Part shown: positions 1 to 5,001 of the stretch, piece after piece
How positions within the stretch are numbered: the first letter of the stretch is position 1
Layout: every line of letters starts with the position of its first letter
DNA from: Flavobacteriia bacterium
Lineage (GTDB): Bacteria > Bacteroidota > Bacteroidia > Flavobacteriales_D > Crocinitomicaceae
Reading direction: 5' to 3'
Assembly: GCA_009923965.1 (NCBI GenBank)
Contig: RFSL01000084.1
Coordinates: 1-5,001 of the forward strand
DNA length: 5,001 bases
Notes under the pieces: model-generated
The model's database searches: none
Seen by the model: the letters and a program-made list of their open reading frames with translations, nothing else
Told to the model about the DNA's origin: nothing
Program-made: the position numbers and the translations under genes

Positions 1-95
1 ATGTGGCTTTTAAAAGCGTGCTTACGCTTTATCTTTCCACTCCCAGTGATTGTGAATCGCTTCTTCGCACTGGATTTAGTTTTCATTTTAGGCAT
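1..95 (-). CDS. rpmI: 50S ribosomal protein L35, N-terminal part (runs off the left edge)
   Basis: Reading the minus strand from the ATG at 95-93 gives 31 residues starting MPKMKTKSSAKKRF and continuing through GSGKIKRKHAFKSH, the characteristic start of bacterial L35, a small basic protein of the large ribosomal subunit. The family is usually about 65 residues, so roughly half is present and the 3' end lies left of position 1. It follows infC after 42 nt in the same direction, the classic infC-rpmI(-rplT) order, so rplT is expected next outside the window. The leader is purine-rich (A-runs with GAAG) but has no clear Shine-Dalgarno sequence, which is normal for Bacteroidota. Confidence 0.95.
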   Translation of the reverse strand, partial: MPKMKTKSSAKKRFTITGSGKIKRKHAFKSH

Positions 96-137
96 TTTTT
101 CTTCTTTTTTTTGAGTTAAACAACTATATCAGCTTCT

Positions 138-683
138 TTATTTCTTTTTTGAGTTGATCATTACGATCATTTTCTTTCCTTCTAATTTTGGCAACTGCTC
201 TACTATCCCAACATCTGCTAATTCTTGCATGAATTTCAATAATAATATTTCTCCTCTATCTTTAAAAACAATTGAGCGACCTCTAAAAAACACAAAAGCT
301 TTTACCTTGCTTCCTTCTTCAAGGAATTTCCTTGCATGTGTCAATTTAAAGTTAAAATCGTGATCGTCTGTGTTAGGTCCGAAACGTATTTCTTTTACAA
401 CTATTTTACTCTGTTTTGCTTTTAATTCCTTTTGTTTTCTTTTTTGGTTGTACAAGAATTTCTTGTAATCCATAATCTTACAAACCGGTGGTTTAGCATT
501 TGGTGAAATCTCTACCAAATCCATATCTTGTGCTTCTGCCATTTCAAGTGCCGCTGCTAGCGTCAACACTTTCGGTTCTTCACCTTCATTTACCAAGCGG
601 ATTTCTTGTGCGCTAATTTTATCATTTATGCGGTGTTGCGCTTCCTCTTCTCTTTTTACAAACGGTTTTGAATTTCTTCTCAT
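138..683 (-). CDS. infC: Translation initiation factor IF-3
   Basis: The 181-residue product matches the usual IF-3 length of about 180. IF-3 binds the 30S subunit, keeps it apart from 50S and checks start-codon and initiator-tRNA pairing. A short basic N-terminal extension (1-17) precedes the N-domain (about 18-85), which contains QHRINDKI and the family signature region AKPPVCKIMDYKKF (63-76). A lysine-rich linker helix (about 77-93) leads to the C-domain (about 95-178), with VKEIRFGPNTDDHDF (97-110) and KAFVFFRGR (128-136). The start at 683 is an ATG, 8 nt after the thrS stop. I see no AUU-type start like the one used for infC autoregulation in enterobacteria. It is co-transcribed with thrS upstream and rpmI downstream. 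Confidence 0.97.
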   Translation of the reverse strand: MRRNSKPFVKREEEAQHRINDKISAQEIRLVNEGEEPKVLTLAAALEMAEAQDMDLVEISPNAKPPVCKIMDYKKFLYNQKRKQKELKAKQSKIVVKEIRFGPNTDDHDFNFKLTHARKFLEEGSKVKAFVFFRGRSIVFKDRGEILLLKFMQELADVGIVEQLPKLEGKKMIVMINSKKK

Positions 684-691
684 TAATATAT

Positions 692-2635
692 TTAAAGTTC
701 TACTGTCAATTCCTTATTAATAGCTTCCTGTACGATTTTTCCAAATTCTTCAAAAGAAACAACACCCATGTCTCCTCCTCCTCTTTGTCTTACTGATACT
801 TGATTATTCGTAAATTCATTTTCTCCAACAATGAGCATAAATGGAATTTTCGCAAGCTCCGCATCTCGTATTTTCTTGCCTATTTTTTCATTTCGGTCAT
901 CAACAAGTCCGCGAATATCGGAATTATTTAGGAAATCTGAAACTTTTTCTGCGTAGTCGTTGAATTTTTCTGAAATTGGAAGGATAATAAATTGATCTGA
1001 AGTCAGCCAAAGTGGGAAATCTCCAGCACAATGTTCTAACAATACTGCAACAAATCGTTCCATCGAACCAAATGGAGCTCGGTGAATCATAACAGGTCGG
1101 TGTTTTTGATTGTCAGCTCCTGTAAATTCCAATTCAAAACGCTCCGGTAAATTATAATCAACCTGAATTGTTCCCAATTGCCATTCTCTTCCGAGCGCAT
1201 CTTGCACCATGAAATCTAGTTTCGGGCCATAAAATGCAGCTTCTCCATAGGCAACAACAGTAGATAGGTTTTTTTCTGCCGCCGCTTCAATAATGGCATT
1301 TTCTGCCTTCTCCCAATTTTCTTCAGAACCAATATATTTCGAACGATCTTTTTGATCTCTCAAAGAAATTTGAGCTGTAAAATTTTGGAAATCCAATGTT
1401 TTTAAAACATAAAGAACAATATCGATTACTTTTTTAAACTCGTCTTTTACTTGTTCTTGCGTACAGAAAATATGCGCATCATCTTGGGTAAACGAGCGAA
1501 CTCTTGTAAGTCCGTGTAATTCTCCTGACTGCTCGTAACGGTAAACTGTCCCAAATTCTGCAAAGCGTGCAGGTAAATCCTTGTATGAACGAGGTCGAGA
1601 CTTAAATATCTCACAATGATGCGGGCAATTCATTGGCTTCAAATAAAACTCCTCATTTGGATCTGGAGTTTTAATTGGCTGAAAAGAATCTGCTCCATAT
1701 TTTTCGTAGTGACCGGAAGTAACATATAATTCTTTATTTCCAATGTGTGGCGTAATTACCTGCTGATATCCCGCTTTTCGCTGTGCTTTTTTCAAGAAAT
1801 TTTCTAAGCGCTCTCGCAAAGCTGCACCTTTTGGAAGCCAGAGAGGAAGACCTTGACCAACTTTTTGAGAAAAGGTAAATAAATCTAATTCTTTGCCCAA
1901 TTTTCGGTGATCCCGTCTTTTTGCTTCTTCTAATTTCTCAAGATGCTCCGTTAACTCTGCTTGCTTGGGAAAAGTAATTCCGTAAATACGAGTTAGTTGC
2001 TTGTTTTTTTCATCTCCTCGCCAATATGCGCCTGCAATAGCGGTTAATTTTACTGCTTTTATAAAACCAGTATCAGGAATATGTGGACCACGGCATAAAT
2101 CGGTAAAATTTCCTTGAGTATAAAAAGTAATTGTCCCATCTTCTAATTCAGACAGCAGTTCTAATTTATAAGGATCTTGTTTTTTCTCAAAATAAGCAAG
2201 CGCTTCAGTTTTTGATATTTCTTTGCGAATAAAAGGATTTCTTTCTTTCGCCAATGCTTTCATTTTTTCTTCAATTCTTGCTAAATCTTCTTCCTTAATA
2301 GAATAATCCATAAGGTCAACATCGTAGTAAAAACCATTTGTAATTGGTGGACCGATAGCCAACTTAATACCTGGATAATAAAATTCTAAAGCTTCAGCCA
2401 TGATGTGCGCAGAAGAATGCCACATAGTAGATTTACCTTCTAAGTCAGACCATGTAAGTAACTGAAGTTGTGCGTTTTCTTGAATCGGTAAATTTGCATC
2501 TTGAACAAAGCCATCAACTTTTGCAGCTAATACATTTCGTGCTAAACCTTCAGATATGCTCAAGGCAACATCCATTGCAGAAGCACCTTTATTGTAATCC
2601 CTCACACTGCCATCTGGCAAGGTAATTTGAATCAT
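692..2635 (-). CDS. thrS: Threonyl-tRNA synthetase
   Basis: This 647-residue class II synthetase charges tRNA-Thr with threonine in the cytoplasm and has full family length (E. coli 642). Domains in order: TGS (about 1-62); the editing domain (about 63-225), with HSSAH (H73, H77) and CRGPH (C181, H185), the metal-binding-type residues that clear mischarged serine; the class II catalytic core (about 240-540); and the C-terminal anticodon-binding domain (about 545-640). In the core, the three expected zinc ligands are visible: C337 in MNCPHHCEIF, H388 in DDAHIFC and H518 in MIHRAPFGSMERF, which is also motif 3. All key residues are present, so it should be active in both charging and editing. 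The ATG at 2635 gives the canonical TGS start, and a promoter lies just upstream. Confidence 0.98.
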   Translation of the reverse strand: MIQITLPDGSVRDYNKGASAMDVALSISEGLARNVLAAKVDGFVQDANLPIQENAQLQLLTWSDLEGKSTMWHSSAHIMAEALEFYYPGIKLAIGPPITNGFYYDVDLMDYSIKEEDLARIEEKMKALAKERNPFIRKEISKTEALAYFEKKQDPYKLELLSELEDGTITFYTQGNFTDLCRGPHIPDTGFIKAVKLTAIAGAYWRGDEKNKQLTRIYGITFPKQAELTEHLEKLEEAKRRDHRKLGKELDLFTFSQKVGQGLPLWLPKGAALRERLENFLKKAQRKAGYQQVITPHIGNKELYVTSGHYEKYGADSFQPIKTPDPNEEFYLKPMNCPHHCEIFKSRPRSYKDLPARFAEFGTVYRYEQSGELHGLTRVRSFTQDDAHIFCTQEQVKDEFKKVIDIVLYVLKTLDFQNFTAQISLRDQKDRSKYIGSEENWEKAENAIIEAAAEKNLSTVVAYGEAAFYGPKLDFMVQDALGREWQLGTIQVDYNLPERFELEFTGADNQKHRPVMIHRAPFGSMERFVAVLLEHCAGDFPLWLTSDQFIILPISEKFNDYAEKVSDFLNNSDIRGLVDDRNEKIGKKIRDAELAKIPFMLIVGENEFTNNQVSVRQRGGGDMGVVSFEEFGKIVQEAINKELTVEL

Positions 2636-2661
2636 TTTACTTTATTATAAAATTGAATTTG

Positions 2662-2692
2662 CAAAGATAGCTTTTTCAGTAAGAATCCCAAA
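2662..2692 (-). promoter_or_regulatory. Bacteroidota-type promoter of the thrS-infC-rpmI operon
   Basis: On the minus strand TTTG (2692-2689) is followed by a 19-nt spacer and TATCTTTG (2669-2662). This matches the known Bacteroidota consensus of a -33 TTTG and a -7 TAnnTTTG, with the expected spacing of about 19-21 nt. The transcript should start around 2655-2658, giving a leader of only about 20 nt before the thrS ATG. That leaves little room for a T-box or other leader control. The assignment rests on consensus match only. Confidence 0.75.
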
Positions 2693-2829
2693 GGAAATAG
2701 GAAAATTAGCTCAAAAATAGACTCTCTGACAGGAAACTCAGATTGAGAATAGTTTCTTATGAACCAATACTAGGTGTTTTTTTGAAAATAAAAATTGCTA
2801 AAATACAGGATAGATAGAGTAAGAACAGC

Positions 2830-2837
2830 TATCTTTG
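2830..2837 (+). promoter_or_regulatory. Probable -7 element of the ssrA promoter
   Basis: TATCTTTG matches the Bacteroidota -7 box TAnnTTTG exactly and lies 27 nt upstream of the mature tmRNA 5' end. Transcription would start near 2842-2845 and leave a precursor leader of about 20 nt for RNase P to remove. No TTTG is found at the right distance for a -33 box; the nearest TTG (2795-2797) is too far. Only half of the promoter is therefore recognisable. Confidence 0.5.
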
Positions 2838-2864
2838 TCATTCCTATTAAAGAAAACGTTCTTT

Positions 2865-3264
2865 GGGGTCGACATTGGATTTGACAGCGATAGCGGTAGT
2901 CAAGTGTCAGCATGCAGAGGGTTGAGATGAACCTCTTAAATATCTTGTCTCGAACAATAATTGACAATACGTCATACGCACTTGCTGCTTAATTAACTGA
3001 TAGTTAGTTGGCTTTATCCGATCGAAGTATAGTAGGTTGGACGAGTACTTCCGGTAAATTTCTGCCTGTTAGATTTACCAATCGGAAGTTCATCCCATCA
3101 GGCTAGCCGGTGTGATGTTTCTAAGCGCTGGTGAAACTTTAGAAGCTAAGTTGGGAGCTTGGGTGTTCTTGTCCGTCTCACAATCTAAAACCAATCAAGA
3201 AATAAGCATGTAGAAAGCTAGAGTATTCGTCGTTTGGACGAGGGTTCGAACCCCTCCGACTCCA
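2865..3264 (+). ncRNA. ssrA: Transfer-messenger RNA (tmRNA, SsrA)
   Basis: tmRNA enters stalled ribosomes as an alanyl-tRNA mimic, then as a short mRNA that adds a degradation tag to the unfinished protein. The 5' end GGGGTCG (2865-2871) pairs with CGACTCC (3257-3263) to form a 7-bp acceptor stem with one G-U. Next to it is a perfect T arm, GAGGG, loop TTCGAAC, CCCTC (about 3240-3256). The 5' part has the tmRNA D-like segment (ATTGGATTTGACAGC) and the conserved AGCATGCAGAGGG. The 3' part has AAGCATGTAG before the tRNA-like closing half. The size, about 400 nt, is usual for a one-piece tmRNA. The acceptor is followed by ACGA rather than ACCA, so the CCA must be added after transcription. It is divergent from thrS and followed by its own terminator. 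Confidence 0.96.
2963..2992 (+). other. tmRNA tag reading frame, predicted DNTSYALAA
   Basis: Inside the tmRNA, the frame ending TAC GCA CTT GCT GCT TAA encodes the conserved degradation-tag end YALAA. Reading back gives GAC AAT ACG TCA, so the encoded part would be DNTSYALAA after the alanine brought by the tmRNA itself. The resume codon is placed at GAC because the preceding AATAATT aligns with the AAUAGUC that precedes the E. coli resume codon. ATT or ATA just upstream are possible but less likely. The C-terminal ALAA is the signal read by ClpXP and its adaptors. The stop codon at 2990-2992 is well supported; the exact first codon is an inference. Confidence 0.75.
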
Positions 3265-3269
3265 CGATT

Positions 3270-3299
3270 AAAATGCTTCTCGAAAGAGAGGCATTTTTT
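3270..3299 (+). terminator. Intrinsic terminator of ssrA
   Basis: A 12-bp hairpin starts 6 nt after the mature tmRNA 3' end. The left arm at 3270-3281 (ending GCTTCTC) and the right arm at 3286-3297 (starting GAGAGGC) close a GAAA tetraloop with a single G-U pair. The right arm runs into TTTTTT (3294-3299). This is a strong Rho-independent terminator and isolates the following genes from ssrA transcription. Confidence 0.9.
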
Positions 3300-3357
3300 G
3301 TTTATAACTTTATGGGAGAAGCCTTATTCCTACTAAAGACTTACTTTAACATTCATT

Positions 3358-3372
3358 GTAAAACTATTTTAC
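3358..3372. repeat. Short inverted repeat GTAAAA-CTA-TTTTAC
   Basis: Two perfect 6-bp arms flank a 3-bp centre between the ssrA terminator and the fic remnant. The TTTTAC arm equals the core of the TTTACAG repeats that begin 51 bp downstream, so it may be a further binding site of the same kind. With no G+C in the arms beyond the outermost pair, it is too weak to act as a terminator. Function is unknown. Confidence 0.4.
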
Positions 3373-3423
3373 CCCCAGAAATCTTTTTTAATAAAAATTA
3401 GTTTGATTTAATTAAATAATTAT

Positions 3424-3501
3424 TTTACAGCTTAAAGTATAATTTTTATATGTTTTACAGATAAATTATTTATTTTACAGAAAATAATATTATATTTACA
3501 G
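3424..3501. repeat. Four direct repeats of TTTACAG in the fic leader
   Basis: TTTACAG occurs at 3424-3430, 3454-3460, 3474-3480 and 3495-3501; the first three are preceded by another T. Start-to-start spacing is 30, 20 and 21 nt, close to whole helical turns, so all copies would face about the same side of the DNA. The last copy extends into TTTACAGGTAAA, an inverted repeat with arms TTTAC/GTAAA, and the second into TTTACAGATAAA. The cluster ends 22 bp before the fic start codon. This looks like a tandem operator or iteron-like array, although the surrounding DNA is very AT-rich and no binding protein is known. Confidence 0.55.
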
Positions 3502-3523
3502 GTAAATTAAAAATAGATCTTAT

Positions 3524-4400
3524 ATGTCTGTCTCAATAGGTAATGTATGGTTGAAGGAAAACTTTAATTTACCTCAATTTTCATTAAATAGTACATCGTA
3601 TATAAATAATTACGATAAAATAGAAATTAACACGAACGGAACTACTACTCGATTTTTCGGAAAAAAAATATGGATTGAAGTCCGAATCTCCACTAGAGCA
3701 TATTGTCTTTTCTTTAAAACACGAAGAACTGAATTTAGGTTTATTGAAAGCTGTTTTTGAGCAGCTAAGTCTTTATGAAATTAAAGGATACATAGAAATC
3801 TCACCAAAAGGAAAATACGAACGAAAAATTGGTTTTCTATATGAGTTTTTGACAGATCAATTCATTCATTTATCTACTGAAATAACAGGTAATTATATTG
3901 ACTTATTAGATGAGGAGAAATATGTTGCGGGATTGAAAATAAAATCTTTAAAATGGAAAATACTTAATAATTTATTAGGTTCAAAAGAGTATTGTCCAAT
4001 CATACGAAAAACAAACGAATTAAAAGAGTTGTTAAGACTTGATTTCCCCAATGAAATTAAACAACTTCAGCAAAATTACCCACCAGCGGTTTTTAATAGG
4101 GCGATTAGTTATTTGTTTACAAAGGAAACAAGATCATCCTATGAAATTGAAAGAGAAATTCCTTCTCCGGATAGATTAGAAAGATTTATTGGTTTATTAC
4201 AACAGGCAGGTGCTCAATCTTTAAATGAGTTGTTGGATGAAAGATCATTGATGTCTTATCAAAACAGTATTGTTGACCCTCGTTTTTCGGCAAGTGGTTT
4301 TCGTAATTTTCAAAATTATATTGGAGAAAATTCACCTAACTTTTCTGAACGGATTCATTATATCTGTCCTTCTCCAGAAAAAGTATTCCACACTTTCTAA
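3524..4400 (+). pseudogene. Fic-family protein remnant (N-terminal part, frameshifted and truncated)
   Basis: Two overlapping frames (3524-3760 and an open frame reaching 4400) join into one protein beginning MSVSIGNVWLKENFNLPQF if one A is removed from the A8 run at 3661-3668 (giving FFGKKYGLKSESPLEH). The repaired chain of about 290 residues resembles, from my knowledge of the family, the N-terminal part of Bacteroidota Fic proteins of about 500 residues. Matching stretches include KIGFLYEFLT, GNYIDLLD, CPIIRKT, SSYEIERE (about 204-211; resembles the S/TxxxE inhibitory helix) and IHYICPSPEKV. Fic proteins usually transfer AMP from ATP to target proteins. The catalytic HPFxDGNGR motif should come later but is absent: the frame ends at FHTF-stop where DNA of an opposing gene begins. 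It is therefore very likely inactive. Without repair, the downstream frame could start only at a TTG (3675). Confidence 0.75.
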
Positions 4401-4625
4401 GTTCTTTTCTTGAAATATAAATTCTGCCTTGTCTTTAAAATGGGCCAAAATATTTTCCAATGGACAAGCAGCTTCATCTATTACCCATGCTTTTTCAAAT
4501 GAATCCCAAGTGCTGTTTCTAAGGGAAGAAAAAAGAGAGTAGATGTTCCTGTTGAATGGAAAGCTTGCATAATAGTAGGTTTTTAAACCAATTGTTTGGC
4601 GATTGAGGTAAATAATGGGTAGCAT
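4332..4625 (-). pseudogene. Truncated tyrosine recombinase/integrase, N-terminal fragment
   Basis: The 97-residue frame starts MLPIIYLNRQTIGLKTYYYASFPF and continues with NRNIYSLFSSLRNSTWDSFEKAWVIDE and ENILAHFKDKAEFIF. This layout (a strand pair, a conserved W, then KAW and a following helix ending in F.K) is typical of the extra N-terminal segment of Bacteroidota phage-integrase-family proteins. Those proteins are normally 300-400 residues, with an R...HxxR...Y catalytic domain that is missing here. Native-looking sequence ends at about residue 78-83 (near 4390); the last residues (WRRTDIMNPFRKVR) are simply the antisense of the fic remnant. The ATG at 4625 fits family starts. It probably derives from a mobile element or a resident recombinase. 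The family assignment is from pattern memory and less certain than for the fic remnant. Confidence 0.55.
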
Positions 4626-4692
4626 AAACTTATTTTTCTACTTAAGGTAGTGAAAAAACATGTTTATTTGAAAAAAAAGACTGAATTAATTA

Positions 4693-5001
4693 TTAGCCCA
4701 AGGCAACATCTAGAATCATCATTACCACAAATCCACCAATAAAGCCAAGAACGGCAACATCTGTGTATTTATCGCGCTGTGTTTCTGGAATTACTTCCTC
4801 TACAACTACAAAAATCATTGCTCCAGCTGCAAATGCTAGTGCGAAAGGCAAAAGTGGTTCCATGTAAACAACAGCAACAGCTCCAATAACGCCAGCAATT
4901 GGTTCAACGATTGCTGAAAGTTGACCGTACCAAAAACTTTTAAAGCGTGATGCTCCAGCTCTTCTTAAAGGCATAGCAACTGCAAATCCTTCAGGGAAAT
5001 T
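4693..5001 (-). CDS. ZIP-family divalent metal transporter, C-terminal part (start beyond the right edge)
   Basis: The minus-strand frame is open to the window edge and reads NFPEGFAVAMPLRRAG at its visible beginning, so the ATG at 4974 is internal, not the start. NFPEG is the HNxPEG metal-binding motif of transmembrane helix 4. It is followed by helix 5 (GQLSAIVEPIAGVIGA, with the conserved Glu-Pro), a helix with AGAMIFVVVEEVIPE, a short charged stretch (TQRDKYTD) and a last helix (VAVLGFIGGFVVMMILDVAL). This order is that of GufA/ZupT-type ZIP proteins, inner-membrane importers of zinc and related divalent metals. About 102 of some 270 residues are present, ending at the normal family C-terminus. 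It looks intact, and substrate preference cannot be told from this part. Confidence 0.9.
   Translation of the reverse strand, partial: NFPEGFAVAMPLRRAGASRFKSFWYGQLSAIVEPIAGVIGAVAVVYMEPLLPFALAFAAGAMIFVVVEEVIPETQRDKYTDVAVLGFIGGFVVMMILDVALG

Noticed and set aside
154..363. Plus-strand 69-residue open frame
   Set aside because: It lies wholly antisense to the conserved C-domain of infC, and its low-complexity product has no recognisable family.
2733..2756. Hairpin GAAACT/AGTTTC as a thrS leader regulatory element
   Set aside because: It lies upstream of the predicted thrS promoter, so it would not be in the thrS transcript, and the stem is only 6 bp with a 12-nt loop.
2770..2967. Minus-strand 65-residue open frame
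   Set aside because: It overlaps the 5' part of the tmRNA gene and its promoter; the structured RNA explains the sequence.
3236..3264. Direct duplication of the tmRNA 3' end as attL/attR of an integrated element
   Set aside because: I found no second copy of the T-arm/acceptor sequence downstream in the window, only isolated 5-6 nt matches such as TCCAC.
3424..3501. CRISPR array
   Set aside because: The repeated unit is only about 7-8 nt with spacing of 20-30 nt and AT-rich filler; it lacks CRISPR-sized repeats and cas genes.
4639..4665. Terminator between the ZIP gene and the recombinase fragment (CTACTTAAGGTAG and AAACATGTTT palindromes)
   Set aside because: The first is an imperfect short palindrome and the second is a 10-bp AT-rich one with no convincing GC stem followed by a U-tract; chance occurrence is likely.
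4974..4974. ATG at 4974 as the start of the ZIP-family gene
   Set aside because: The frame stays open to the window edge, and the codons before this ATG encode NFPEGFAVA, the conserved helix-4 motif, so the Met is internal.

Overview
This window looks like chromosomal DNA of a Bacteroidota member, probably a flavobacterium-like lineage. The evidence is the AT-rich sequence, the thrS-infC-rpmI order, and a thrS promoter of the Bacteroidota type (TTTG, 19-nt spacer, TATCTTTG). Leaders lack obvious Shine-Dalgarno sequences, and the tmRNA gene does not encode its CCA end. The species cannot be named from the sequence alone.

Left part (1-2700): a minus-strand translation operon, read right to left. 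It holds thrS (threonyl-tRNA synthetase), infC (initiation factor IF-3) and the start of rpmI (ribosomal protein L35), which runs off the left edge. The gaps are short (8 nt and 42 nt), and one promoter just upstream of thrS can serve all three.

Middle (2700-3300): ssrA, the tmRNA gene for ribosome rescue, is divergent from thrS. It has its own TATCTTTG promoter element, a complete tRNA-like acceptor and T arm, a readable tag ending YALAA-stop, and a strong intrinsic terminator. The two divergent units both serve translation.

Right-centre (3300-4630): a small accessory patch with signs of decay. An AT-rich leader carries four copies of TTTACAG spaced 30, 20 and 21 nt, plus a short inverted repeat. 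It precedes the N-terminal part of a Fic-family protein (predicted AMP-transferase) that is broken twice: a +1 shift in an A8 run, and loss of everything from before the catalytic FIC motif. Pointing at it on the other strand is the N-terminal piece of what looks like a Bacteroidota tyrosine recombinase, also cut before its catalytic domain. The two truncated genes meet tail to tail near 4385-4400, as a single deletion would leave them.

Right edge (4693-5001): the C-terminal third of a ZIP-family (GufA/ZupT-like) metal transporter on the minus strand, with its start beyond the window.

I found no intact new system. The most unusual material is the fic/recombinase scar with its repeat-bearing leader, and the tmRNA tag, which differs from the usual GENNYALAA-like form.
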